Below, one piece after another: positions 23,206-34,257 of a stretch of 64,000 bases of DNA. The translations under genes and the position numbers were made by a program. Source of the DNA: Azadirachta indica (taxonomy: Eukaryota; Streptophyta; Magnoliopsida; Sapindales; Meliaceae). Location: contig CM040449.1 of NCBI GenBank assembly GCA_022749755.1, positions 9,371,657 through 9,435,656 on the forward strand, read 5' to 3'. Position 1 is the stretch's first letter. Every line of letters begins with the position of its first letter. A model generated the notes under the pieces. That model saw only the letters and a program-made list of their open reading frames with translations, was not told the DNA's origin and did not search any database.

Positions 23206-23455
23206 TGGGCCTGCTCAAAAGGTTTTTGATTTAGAATTGGAGAAGTTCTGTACCATGACTGTACATCTTGTGTCGCATTTCGAGTTTGAGGTTAAACTTT
23301 ACAGGATTGTTGAAGTTGTACACCTTCAAAACAAGACATGTAGTTGCCGATAAATTTGAATTACAGTAGCTCTCATGTGCTCACACTATTGGAATGTGCA
23401 AACATATTCACTTTTCTCATTTTGCCCTGTGTACGTACTACTACATTATTTGCTT
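23206..23455 (+). pseudogene. Duplicated SWIM-finger segment of the MURA gene
   Basis: Matches 21998-22240 of the MURA pseudogene: AQKVFDLELEKFCTMTVH, HFEFEVKLYRIVEVVHLQ, NKTCSCR, then the 'CTCATTTTGCCCTGTGTACG' block equivalent to 'TTGCTGTGCGCACACTAC'. The copy starts and stops abruptly between two box arrays, so gene tail plus array were duplicated together. Not translatable as a protein of its own. Confidence 0.75.
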
Positions 23456-24215
23456 TCGATTTATTCTCCAACCAAAATACAAAAGATATTATTTCGATCA
23501 TAAGTAACAATTTTAATGTGATTGAAACTGTTTCTTCAATTTTTTCAGAACAAGAGACAGAGTATAGGTAGTTTCAAGCACATTGTGCTCAACAGTTTCG
23601 ATTACGACCAACATTTCTAACATGATCGAAACTACAGTTTCGATTTTCCAGAATAGGTAATAAAATATAAGAAGTTTCGATCATGTAGTGCTCAATAATT
23701 TCGATCACAGTCAAAATTTTAACACCAACGAAACTATAGTTTTAATTTTTTCAGAACAGGTGAAAAAATATATGAAGTTTCAATCATGTAGTGCTCAAAA
23801 GTTTCGATCACAACCATAATTGCACCATGTGATCGAAATTTCTTATATTTTGTCACCGATTCTAGAAAAATCAAAATTACAGTTTCGATCACGACCAAAT
23901 TTTTAACGTGATGAAAACTGTAATTTCGATTTTTCTAGAACCGTGACAAAATATAAGAAGTTTCGATTATGTGGTGCTCAGCAGTTTCGATCACGACTAA
24001 AATTTTTGACATGTTCAAAACCGTTGTTTCGATTTTTTCAAAACCAATGACAGATGAAGAGGAAGTTTCGCTCATGTCGTACTCATAAGTTTCTATGTCA
24101 TACAAAATTTCTTACGTGATTGAAATAGAAATTTTGATTTTTTCAGAGGAAATAAATAGGGGAAAGGCAAGTTTTATGATTAAAAAATTAATAGTTTCAA
24201 ACACATTCGGCATCG
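23456..24215. repeat. TTTCGATCA-box tandem array 2 (units of about 105 bp)
   Basis: Six to seven units, each starting (A)AGTTTCGATCATGTAGTGCTCA, then GTTTCGATCACGAC.AAA, then 'AC.TGATCGAAACT..AGTTTCGAT' and 'TTTTTC.AGAACC'. Units include 23571, 23677, 23776, 23956 and 24064. One unit carries an inverted partial copy (about 23825-23945). The array lies between the convergent MURA and Ulp1-like genes. Confidence 0.8.
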
Positions 24216-24422
24216 AGCATGATAACAATAATAATAACTAATTTCAACTTGGTTGGAACTGTACAGAACCCTAAAGGTAAGCCATATACATGATGTCTAA
24301 ATATCTATCTAGTAACATGTCTACATTAACTATCTGCAACAACTGGGCCCTCCACAACTTAACAGCTATCCTTCTCCTAAAAAATGGTCTATATGATGAC
24401 AAAAAGTCGAGGAGTCTGCCTA

Positions 24423-27400
24423 GTCCTATTTATTATATAACATGTAGGTAAAAACCCCATAATCTTTGGACACCTCCTGATAAGGCACTCTATCCACTGG
24501 GCACACCAACTCAAACAGATCAACGCAATACTCAATCTCAGTCCGCACGTCATAAAAACTTGCATCATATAAGAGAAATGGTATAAGCTCGCACATGGGC
24601 TTCATAACATTGGTTATCTCCTGATCAGAATGCACTGAAGGGGCCGAGTTTTAGACTGTGATACGTCGTCTACAAAAGTGTAATACACACGTGACCTAAT
24701 GACATGAACTAATGCAAATGGGTATAAACACTTCATTAACAGTCCATTATAGGCGATGCACACTTCTCTTTCTACCCTCTACATGTGACTCAATGTTGAT
24801 GCTCGGAGGGAAACTTCCTTTTACAAGCTGCCCTTTAAAATAATCATTCCACACACATCGTAAATATGTCTACAACGATTCGTCCAAAAAATGAAAGACT
24901 TAGTGCACAATATTAACAACAATAGATAAACTTTTAGGTATGAACACTTATATTTTAATTTTATATAGGGCCAACATACGTAAAGGTGTGTAAACGCAAC
25001 AGTCCACGTTGGGGCACTGTTTAGAGCATGCCCCTTGTCTATGGGCTAGCAATAGCATGTACTCATCAATATGCTACAATGAAAAGAAATTGTTAGATCG
25101 AATTAATATTAAAGAAAAAATTAAAAAAGATATATTCTTGAACCTACTAAATATAGGGAAATATGGTTACGTTGCATACCGTGTCCTTGAGCCATTGTCC
25201 TTTATTAGTAACGATGCTCTGAATCGTACATCGGCCATCCTCTCCTTGTTGAGGGCCTTTGTTGCTTGAAAGGGTTTGTATATGTTAAATGATGTGCCTG
25301 ACTCCTATTATATTCTTGCCCATACCGACTGCCGTTTACTAGGGGGGTCACTCAATGATACGAACACTATCCTGATCCATGCAATCAAATTGCATAATCA
25401 CAAAAAAGCGGAGATTTCAGTTGAATTAACTTACACTTAAATAAAACAAATAGAGTCTCCCCTAAATGTGAGAATACCTAAAAGAATTCGAATAAAAATC
25501 AATCACATTTAATAATATCATATCATCGACGCCTAAGGCACCGCAAAACAACCCCATAATGTCAAATTCAATAACATCAACTACAATCCAATCTTTATAT
25601 TTTGGAGTATGAGGTACTTAGAAGTTAAGAATTAGGCAGTTACGTAGGAAATGGTCATACCTGCGCATCTTCATCAGGAATCTGCGCATCCTCATCTAGC
25701 TAAGAGAAAACTCGAGTACTCACTTCCCTAACTAATATTGTAAGAGTCTTCTCTTATCGTCATAACAACTCCTCCTGGCCACGTAAGATATCTTTATGTC
25801 TATGCCACTTTTTTGTCTACTCATCTTTATAGGCATCAAAATTAGTACGTAGGGAATGTAGCTCACAAAGTATGATCTGACTAAAATGAGATGATGCTGG
25901 TTCATCGACGAAATTAGCGGCATCGTGGTGTGAATATAAAGCAATAGGAGAATGAGTTGAGGGCTCAGCCATCGAATCCATATTATGATGTAAAACCATC
26001 ATCGTAAGGAAAATAAGAGTGCAAAGTTATAAAATAAATTCTTCTAATTACTGTGCAAACTAAACCTGTAGTCCACTCACCTTCCTCTCATTCTTCCGTG
26101 CCAGCATAGGCAATGGGATATGCATATCGTGATCTATAGTCTGAAATATAACCATGAAATTGTTAATATACTCTCAATTATATTTTTTCTCCTTGTTACG
26201 TGCATGGCATGTCAGCATAAGCTAATACTTTCGAGTGTTTCAAGATATAATAGGTATAAGATACCTTATCTAGACTTGCGTTTCTTGATAAAGCAGACTT
26301 GTTGCTGGGCTCGAACTCGTCATCTGTGTGAAACCCTTGGCCATTCCTACTAAGTGCAGGGAAAAGATCATCCTCATACTACCCCTGTAACGCCTAATCA
26401 GAGTCTAAATTTATTACATAGGACTCTCCTCTTTCAATTTGGTCAGGTTCCAACACACGCAAAATTGTAGGGGGCTACCCAGAAAAAAAATAAAATCAAC
26501 CATTATACATTGATCAAATATAGAGCCCAACAAAACTTGTATGATTTGTAAATTTAAACTTGTCTGTCAATGAATATGAAAGTCTTTAAGTCAGTATCAT
26601 AGACATTCTTTCTCTTACAACCCACCTCAACATGCAAGGTAAGCAATTAGTGATACGTGTCCCCATCTCCATCGCAGCTATAGAAACCACCTCATATATC
26701 CAAATCTACAGAATGTTACCATTATATTAGTCTATATATATCTTTCAACAACTACCACAGAGGTGGAAACATAATATTAATAAAGAAATCATACCTGGAA
26801 TGCAAATGGAAATCCCACGAGATTATATTGATTCTTATGCTTCTTCCCTTTTCTTTTTTACTGGGTAGACTTAGCTTTGTACGTCGCCAACTGCGCACAC
26901 ATAACTCTACTCAAACATCGAAATATGTATATGAATACAGTCAATCCCTATAAATAACGGTTGAACTGCTCCAGATCATCAACTATCTGTAGTAACCACA
27001 TTCTGCATGATACTGTTGGCCTCTTCCAAGTATAACAAGCTCTAATATAACATATAATGACAACTTCACTACATCAAAGTCACTAATCCGATGAAAGTTC
27101 AATGCGTTGTATGCTGCCTCTATCTTCCACAAGGGTGTAGCTGTCTTTCCCATAAAGTACGTATCTATAAGCCTTGTTGTCCCTCTAGTATTATCAGTCA
27201 AATGAGGACCAAATCGTAACCCCATAATTACGCCAAACTCAATATGTGAAAAACGAAGAGTGTGCCCACCGACAAGAAACCACATCTCATCCTCCACACC
27301 CTCCGTCACCACCTCATGTAAAAGTCTATTGTCCATCAAATTTCTAGAGAACTTTATATCCTTTAGCTCTAGCAAGTAACCCAAGCACATCCCTCGAAAT

Positions 27401-27522
27401 ATCTCATGCTGGAGCCTAGTCAATTTTTGGCAAATATACTTCAACACACGCTATCGAGATCTCGATGATACTACGGCAGAAAAATAGTCAGCAGGCTTAA
27501 TCATCAACTCGGTGGTTATCAT
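24423..27522 (-). pseudogene. DUF1985 plus Ulp1-like (C48) cysteine protease gene of the MULE
   Basis: The minus-strand ATG at 27522 (MITTELMIKPADYFSAVVSS) opens a DUF1985 domain: LQHEIFRGMCLGYLLELKD, DEMWFLVGGHTLRFSHIEFG, VIMGLRFGPHL (27447-26983). A middle region at 26002-25690 (ILCELHSLRTNFDAYKDE, WHRHKDILRGQEELL) looks like a charged linker and ends in a donor-like GTATGACC. The Ulp1-like protease C-terminus is at 24790-24423 (RRITV.NSAPSVHSDQEI, MKPMCELIPFLLYDASFYD, then KDYGVFTYML). In active C48 proteases the last motif is DCGVF with the nucleophilic Cys; here the codon is TAT, Tyr. Stops and missing segments show the gene is dead. Such proteins remove SUMO-type modifiers when active; the role in MULE biology is not settled. 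Confidence 0.75.
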
Positions 27523-27714
27523 CTTATCTATACCTATAAAAAACAAAAAAAAACAAAAACAAAAAATCTCAGTGATCTATAATATACGTAGGTAGATAGT
27601 TTTGTAAGAAGATATAATAAAGCAAGCAAAGGAACCATACATAACAAAACATATGCATGTAAAATGCGTGCATCATTTCTTCTATATTCAAAGGGTAATC
27701 TGAAAAAATTGAAA

Positions 27715-27830
27715 GTGCAGTTTCGAGCAAGCAAAATAGAATGAACATGCTTGAAACTACACTTTCAAACATATTAACAAAAAAACAACATGCTTGAAAG
27801 TTTACTTTCGAGCATGTTGTTTTCTTATAT
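27715..27830. repeat. Variant box cluster (TTTCGAGCATG / CATGCTTGAAA)
   Basis: Alternating GTTTCGAGCAAGC, CATGCTTGAAACTACACTTTC and CTTTCGAGCATGTTG boxes in an inverted arrangement. They resemble the TTTCGATCA boxes of the arrays and lie just upstream of the minus-strand gene start, mirroring the cluster upstream of MURA. Confidence 0.65.
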
Positions 27831-29229
27831 CCACAATCTTATTTAGGGTTATCAACCATGGAAATTCTTTTAGAATTGGAATTAATTAATTATTAAATGG
27901 TATAAAGGATTTAAGTTGGAATATTAATTAGCCTAACCTTAAAGTACATCTAGTAATCTAAGATTCCATATCTGTACATCAGGTTGTATCACATTTTCCA
28001 TAAGCTTCAATATTATTGATTGATAATTTCAAAATATTATTGATTGATAATTTCAAAAATAAACAAAGGGGTAAATTTTAGTAGGCAAATTAATGTATGA
28101 CTAATGTAGATATAATCATATATATGTAGATCAGATTAATGCCAATTAAGAAGGAAACTCTCCCCCAGAACATCTAGTAAGAAACATTTCTAATGATTAG
28201 GCATAGAGTATCATTCAGCTATCGGGACAATAAGTTTACCAAAATTTCAATCTTGTTCAACAACACTCTACAGATTTTTTTACTTGAGGAAAAAAATCAA
28301 ATCTTGAGGAAACTGAATAACTTAAAATATTTCTTCAAAAGATTAAAACACATCACTTTCACGTTAAACATAAGAATCATGTCCATCTACATTCAATTAA
28401 TATATACATGTTTAAACTCAAGTGAACACGTCCAAAGTGAATGGTAAAAAATATGATGAGAGCAAAGCAATACAAAAATACAAAAGCCCATAAGAGTTGC
28501 AATGAAAATTAACACTATTGGAAAAAGCCTAGAACTTGATAATACTAATACATAGAACCATGTTTTAAAAGTATAAAGTATAAATATGGCACTAGCGTGA
28601 ATTACATTATAATTACATTATAAACAAAGCATATATATGTATATATATATAATTAGGAAAACCAGCAAAGCTGGCATGGAGTTGTAGGAAGCAAATACAC
28701 AAGAAAATCAGCAACTAACAACAGCTAATTGCACTAGCACCAATGACAAAATCTAGCAACTGAAGTAAAACAAGAAAACTGCCACCTTCTAACAAACCAC
28801 TAATTTCTAACAGCACCAACCAAAATCAGTAATAGCAGAATCTCAAAGTCCAAGAAATAACCAAATAGAGATAGTAACGACAAAAAAAAAAAAGCATAGG
28901 TCATGAAATCTATAATTAGGAAAACCCATATAGTTTTAGTGCAGCAAACCTCTTATTTTATTTGGAGAATCATACGACTAATGCAAAGAATGATTGCAGT
29001 TAACATCATCATTATCCTTTTCAAATCTTGAAAAATACCACAATCTATCAACAATCTATATACCTCCAATCACTAATCATTTGTCTCAAAATTCAAACAA
29101 CATTGTTAACAACAAAAATTCAAAACCGAAACACAATCATTCATGAAATCCCATAAAAACCATAACATTAATTTGCTCAATAATAAAACTCATTGTGATA
29201 AAAACAACTAAAAAAAGTATAAAATTACC
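27831..29229. other. AT-rich internal MULE sequence, no gene
   Basis: A 24-bp direct repeat (AATATTATTGATTGATAATT..) occurs twice at 28010-28058. 28680-28860 is rich in CAGCAA/AGCAACT words. Open frame 28193-28447 has no support. Confidence 0.45.
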
Positions 29230-29592
29230 GAATGCACAAAGACCTAATTCTTTAATATTTAATAATAAAAATATATTTAAAATTATAATTTTTGTGGTTT
29301 GATATTTTCCTTCTAAAAATTTTGCTCAAATTTGTAGCATTTTTTCAATATTATTAAATAAGAAATTATTTGATAGCATTTTTGTAAAACTGCAATGATT
29401 AATGTTGTACATAACATTACTCAAAATGCCACAAATTAAATATCATATATAATAAATTAAAAAGTATTATTATTTTAACAATTAATTGTAGTGTTTTTTA
29501 AAAATTGCTATAATAAACTAACATTTAATAGCATTATGAAAAAAAATGCTACTATAAAATGTAACCATAAGTCATTTTTGTTGTCGTGCATG
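29230..29592. mobile_element. CACTA-like terminal fragment
   Basis: Subterminal-style repeats (TAGCATTTTT, GCTATAATAAACTAACA, ATGCTACTATAAAA) end in TTTTTGTTGTCGTGC near 29592. That resembles the inverted form of the CACTAC(A)nG start of plant CACTA elements ('TTTTTGTTGTAGTG'). No matching left terminus or target duplication was found. Confidence 0.4.
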
Positions 29593-29706
29593 TTTATAGT
29601 GTTTTATGTTTAGCTCTAATTTCCCCTTTCTTAGCCTTAATTTTTGTTTCAATTAATGTATTTTCATCCCACTACTGTAAGTTTTCCTGTAGTAACTGTT
29701 AAAACT

Positions 29707-29806
29707 AAGTGAGAAAATGCCAAAATGCTCAAGCCAATCGATTTTGAGTGGACCCTAAGTGAGAAAAATGCCAAAATGGCAAAGCCACTCGATTTTGACT
29801 GGAGTT
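29707..29806. repeat. Tandem duplication, two 50-bp units
   Basis: Units start AAGTGAGAAAA(A)TGCCAAAATG at 29707 and 29757 and share GCCA.TCGATTTTGA.TGGA. Confidence 0.85.
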
Positions 29807-29809
29807 TTA

Positions 29810-30796
29810 TGATTTTTACCCATAAAGTAATGAGATATAAAGCGAAAATAACCATTGATAATCAATCAAACAAGACATTAAGCTATGTGTAATGTTGGCT
29901 TAACAATGCAGTCGAGACATTCTCCAGAAAAAGGGTTGTCAAAAAATGACTAAAAAAAAAAGAATGGACATAAAGAAAAAGAAAGAAACCTAGTTCACAA
30001 ATTGGTTGTTTAAATTACAGGACAAAAATCATAAAAAACAGGATGCTAGTGCCATAATAAACTGAAAACTAATAAATACAAATATATAAGAACATAAGAG
30101 ATCAATTTAAATGAGATGTATATTTCCAATGTTACCTTTTTTCAACTGGCGAAGTTATAGCAAACACCTATCATTATTTTCAATAGCACTAGAATTTGCG
30201 ATTATAAGATGAAAATCCTACACTATCTTCAAGATATGCAACAAATATTATTGATAATTATTAAGTTTGCAAGAAAATGTCTCCAAGATTTAACAAAGAA
30301 AAAAGGAGGATACAAAGGGTCTATTTGGCTGTGCTAATTATGAAATATAAATAAGTATTCATGTGTTTGGCTATTTGTTTGCTAATCAGATTTAATTAGG
30401 AGTGCGAATAGCATTTAAAATGTTTTATGGATAACACTAATAAGCATTGTAATAAATTTTACTTAAAGGTAATAAAAAAAAAAAAGAAAATTATATAAGC
30501 TTTTTTGGTTCAACACTCCAAACGCATCTTCAGACAAAGATTTAAAGAAGTCTTGCAATTACATTAATAGAAATACAGCTAATCAGTAAATTTTTCTCGC
30601 TACAAAAAGTAATTATATTCCTTTGATTAAATTCCAATAAATTTTTCTTTAAATGAGTTTATCATTACATAATCAACAATTAAGTTTCAAAGACTTTAAA
30701 AAAAAAAAAGAGAAATAAACAAAGTTTACATCCAAAAGAAAATGTAAAGAAAAAATTATAGATAACATACTAGAGAAATACAAAAATACCAATTAC
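29810..30796. other. AT-rich internal MULE sequence, no gene
   Basis: Poly(A) tracts and AT-rich sequence; nothing supported. Confidence 0.4.
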
Positions 30797-30850
30797 CAGG
30801 TGCAATGAGAACACTAGTTCCGTCAATATTCTTTTCCCAGCCATTCAGAC
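30797..30850 (-). pseudogene. Exon-like 54-bp fragment, possibly captured host-gene exon
   Basis: On the minus strand a pyrimidine tract and acceptor (CCTTTTTTTCTTTCCAG) precede a 54-bp block that reads LNGWEKNIDGTSVLIAP, followed by a donor (GTAATTGG). It has higher GC than its surroundings and a plausible protein sequence in an otherwise AT-rich part of the MULE. I do not recognise the parent protein. Confidence 0.35.
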
Positions 30851-31329
30851 CTGGAAAGAAAAAAAGGAATGACAAATAAAAGAGCAGTCTTCATACAAAA
30901 AATAAAAAATTAATGGCAGGAAGGCGGAAGAGATGTTCTTTTCCCTTTTCTCTCATATAAGTGGCATACACTGGTTCTGTAATTCATTATTGTTTTCATG
31001 TCTTTTGAACAAAAGCATAATGAAATATGCATCTTACCTTATGCGAAAGATAACATAATATTTATCAACACAATAAAGATTATAAAACACAAATTAGAAA
31101 TAAAACAATAATGTGTAGCTCTTGAAATAAATGAAATGCAGAAGATCAAATTCGGTGAAGTTAGGCAGGAAGCACTTTATAGCTCATTGCCTTGCAATAC
31201 TAATCCAACATCAAATTCTCAATTAAAACATGCGATAATCTTTACTTTTTTTTATAAATTATCTCCAAGATTTAATTTTTAGAGAGAAATACCATTAATT
31301 AATAAATAAGAGTATTAAACAAGAAGATG

Positions 31330-31615
31330 TGAAAAGCAAATAGCAATTGGCAGAAAAAATAGCAACAATCTTTAGCATGAGAATAGAAGTGAAAACATGA
31401 CAATAATAGCAAAACAACAGCAAGAAGGCAGCAACAGCAAAGTTAACAGCAAGTAGAAAAGCATCCAGAGCCACAAGAACACATAAACAAAGACTTCGAA
31501 CAATAGCAAACAAATGCAGTACAATAGCAGCATTAGTAATAAACAACCAAATAGCAGATCCCAACAGCAAAACCAGCATAAACAATAGCTCCCAACAACA
31601 GACAAAATATAAGAG
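31330..31615. repeat. CAGCAA/CAATAG low-complexity stretch
   Basis: Dense imperfect repeats of AACAGCAA, AATAGCA and related words. Two overlapping minus-strand open frames (31295-31605) are hydrophobic Leu/Cys-rich translations of this low-complexity DNA and are not called as genes. Similar composition on the opposite strand occurs at 18780-19010. Confidence 0.5.
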
Positions 31616-32920
31616 ATTAAAGATGTGATAATCTTTACTTAATTATCTATTTAATATGCATAGTACTTTAGATGAAACTCCAGTGTGCTTAATTGGGTAC
31701 AAGTAAAACAAATTAAAAGGAGCTTAACTTATTATTAGCTATCTAAATGAACCAAAAAGCAGCATGGATGTGATATGTAACACTCGTAATTTTGCTGCCC
31801 ATGTATGTGCCTTGTTTCATAGAAAAAGTGCTTTTCAAAGAAGAATTTTTGTTGAAATGATAATCAGAAGAGAAGAGGTGAAAGAAAATGCAAAGTACTA
31901 GCTTTTCAATTATTTAACTAGCTCTCCTCAAGTTTGGTACGATAATATTCAAAGCAAGCAAATCTCTCATTGTCTCTCCTAAATTATAAAATCATTCAAA
32001 GAATTTTTTGGTCTACCATTAAATCCTAGCTTCACTTCCAAGAAAATAATGCAGAGAGTTATCATTGATTAATTTGAAAGAATAATGAACTTTATCCTCT
32101 CTCAGTTTGCAAAGCTTTTATTCAAGTATGTATGGCATAGGTTAAAGTAGAATATTTTCATCCATCTTGATAAAGGCAAATATGCCAAGATTCAGCTAAT
32201 AATTTAAAGGGAATATATTCATTGTTTGTGATTATCTTCTTCCCTTTATCATTAGACCATCAACTTCATTCAACCTAATGAAAATAAAAATAATTAACTA
32301 ATATGTTTATTAATAATACAATAGTAATTATTTCAACTATATTTAAAATATGTATATACATTGTGTAGGTGATCATATGTGTATAAAAGTTAAAGAAATC
32401 ATGCCCTACGTATAAATAAACAATACAATAGAAATTTATTAAAAACATGTTTAGGATTGGGTAGATCATATGTGATAACTATACTTTCGTGCATATAGAT
32501 GCAACTACTTTCGCGAGCAACAAATATTAGCTTGCACAAAAGTGTGGTTTCGGCCTAAATAAAAATAATTGAATTTAAAATAAAAACTGCTACTGAAATT
32601 CAACATATGAAATTTATGAATTGCTTTGCAACCATATTAAATCAATTATCACCCAAATTGTCAAACTAAAGTGTCTACAACCAGCAAATTAACCAATGAA
32701 AAGTATATTACTGTGAAGTTATCACAATGTTTAGAAAACAAAAACATATTTACAAGAATGGAGTATGTTCAAACAAGCCACTTGATTATCAATTTATAAC
32801 AAGGAATGCAAAGAGACCACTGCATAATTCAAATATATTGAGAAATTATGCACAACTGCCAGAACTCATAATATATGTAACATGTTTTTGGGCTTGTAAA
32901 ACTTCATCTAGCTAAAATAC
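31616..32920. other. No gene supported; possible gag-like trace at about 31910-32150
   Basis: Plus-strand translation near 31915-32150 shows a weak gag-like string (TSSPQVWYDNIQSKQISH, FKEFFGLPLN) but no second landmark. TGTAACACTCGTAATTTTG at 31778 resembles the start of some LTRs. These are hints only. Confidence 0.25.
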
Positions 32921-33534
32921 ACATTTCCTATAATTAATCAATAAAATCCACATTTTCCATACAAATCCAGCCTTAAATTTATTTAAAAACCGAGAAATTA
33001 GGACAACTATATACCTTAATTGTCAATTTTTTATCGGATTTCTCCCCACAAGTTATCGTCGTTAACCAATGAAGATAGCTACCTGCGCCACCGTCTACAC
33101 TGTCATTTATGTACGTGGATCAAGGATTTCGAATTTGAAACGAAGATTTTTATGGCTTCAATTTGTTGTTTTAATTTTTTCTTCAACGTTTGGGAACGAG
33201 GAGATCGTCAAAATTGGGCAAAATTACACATTTCCTATAATTAATCAACAAAATCCACATTTTTCATACACATCCAAGCTTAAATTTATTTAAAAACAGA
33301 GAAATCAGAACAAATACATATCGTCACCATCGATTTTTCACTAGATTCCTCCCCACAAGTTATCGTCGTAAACCAGTGAAGATAGCTACCTATGTCACCA
33401 TCTACACCGTCATTTATGTACGGCGATCAAGGATTTCAAATCTGAAACGAAGATTTTTATGGCTTCAATTTGTTATTTCGATTTTTTCTTCAATGTTTAG
33501 GAACGAAAACATCATCAAAATTAGGCAAAATTAG
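32921..33534. repeat. Subterminal tandem repeat of the MULE, two units of about 307 bp
   Basis: Unit 1 begins ACATTTCCTATAATTAATCA at 32921 and unit 2 begins with the same words at 33228. Both contain CCCCACAAGTTATCGTCGT, GAAGATAGCTACCT and AACGAAGATTTTTATGGCTT. The array abuts the right terminal inverted repeat. Short open frames at 33020-33293 are shadows of the repeat. Confidence 0.9.
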
Positions 33535-33539
33535 GGATT

Positions 33540-33667
33540 GGAATATTTGGGTCATTAAGGGCAATTTTGTCTACAAAAATTAGAGATGGTCATTTTTTAA
33601 AAGAATTTTGAATAGTGATCATTTGAGAAAAATATGGGTGAATAGTGGGTATTTTTGTAAATTTTCC
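33540..33667 (-). repeat. Right terminal inverted repeat of the 14.6-kb MULE
   Basis: Reverse complement matches 19066-19193. Outer end on the plus strand reads GGGTATTTTTGTAAATTTTCC. Confidence 0.8.
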
Positions 33668-33924
33668 AAAAAAATACTACACATTGTTGTTTTGCTTTTT
33701 ACTTTGTCCCGCATCTCTACCTTTCTAGTTGTTAATTATAATCGAAACATTGTTTTTATATTCCCTTTTCTACCTTATAATATATTATTCTAATTAAAAA
33801 AAGTGAGGAAAGAAATTGTAAAAACAATTTATAGTTTATTGAACGATGTACAGAATGTTATGATCAAATAAAGATATGTCTAGATTTTAAGAAATCAATT
33901 TTTTCTCATTCATAAACTTAACAA

Positions 33925-34058
33925 TGAGGACATTATAGTCATTTAATACTTGACTAACAGATTTGGATGGTTAAAAGGGAGGTAAGTGTGTATTTCTTGA
34001 TACTTTCCATCTAAATGTCAAAATCCTAAACCTCAGGGGAGGTATTTGTTAAAACCCC
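33925..34058 (-). repeat. MULE-type terminal inverted repeat fragment (ACCTCCCCT family)
   Basis: Inverted relative to 13596-13736; contains ACCTCAGGGGAGGTATTTG and a CTTGACTAACAGATTTGGATGG block. Located between the right ends of the inner and outer MULE, partner uncertain. Confidence 0.5.
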
Positions 34059-34257
34059 ATTAAAATAACTTTATTGCTTTAAAATGTATTTATTTTTAGC
34101 ATCTTCCTTTCTTAATAATACGAATACAAAAATACATAGCATCATCAACATCATTATCAATACTATTATGATTTGATTCTTTTTAATGCTACCTATGCCT
34201 TGTTGTCCACCAAAGCTTGTACTGACTGTGTGTTTACTACCTTCGTATGATCATTAC

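Larger units (their letters stand above)
19066..33667. mobile_element. 14.6-kb Mutator-like element carrying MURA and a DUF1985/Ulp1-type gene (Kaonashi-like)
   Basis: The left terminus 19066-19193 and the reverse complement of 33540-33667 are about 128-bp inverted repeats (both begin AAATTT.ACAAAAATACCCA, then TATTTTTCTCAAATGA, AAAAATGACCA, GACAAAATT.CCCTTAA). Inside are a MURA transposase on the plus strand (19881-22493), TTTCGATCA-box tandem arrays (22830-24215), and a DUF1985 plus Ulp1-like protease gene on the minus strand (24423-27522). A long non-coding right part follows, ending in two 307-bp subterminal repeats. MULEs encoding Ulp1-like proteases are known in plants (Kaonashi in Arabidopsis, CUMULE in melon). 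The flanks are poly(A)-rich, so the target duplication could not be resolved. Both genes are inactivated. Confidence 0.8.

Noticed and set aside
22830..24215. CRISPR-like regular repeats
   Set aside because: Units are diverged tandem repeats without unique spacers, inside a plant MULE.
25009..25269. Plus-strand 86-codon frame
   Set aside because: Antisense to the DUF1985/Ulp1-like gene; no protein features.
31295..31605. Two overlapping minus-strand frames rich in Leu, Val and Cys, looking like membrane proteins
   Set aside because: They are translations of a low-complexity CAGCAA/CAATAG stretch; both frames being open is expected from the composition.
31778..32150. Possible LTR start and gag-like string
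   Set aside because: Only one weak protein resemblance and one terminus-like motif, with no partner terminus or second domain.
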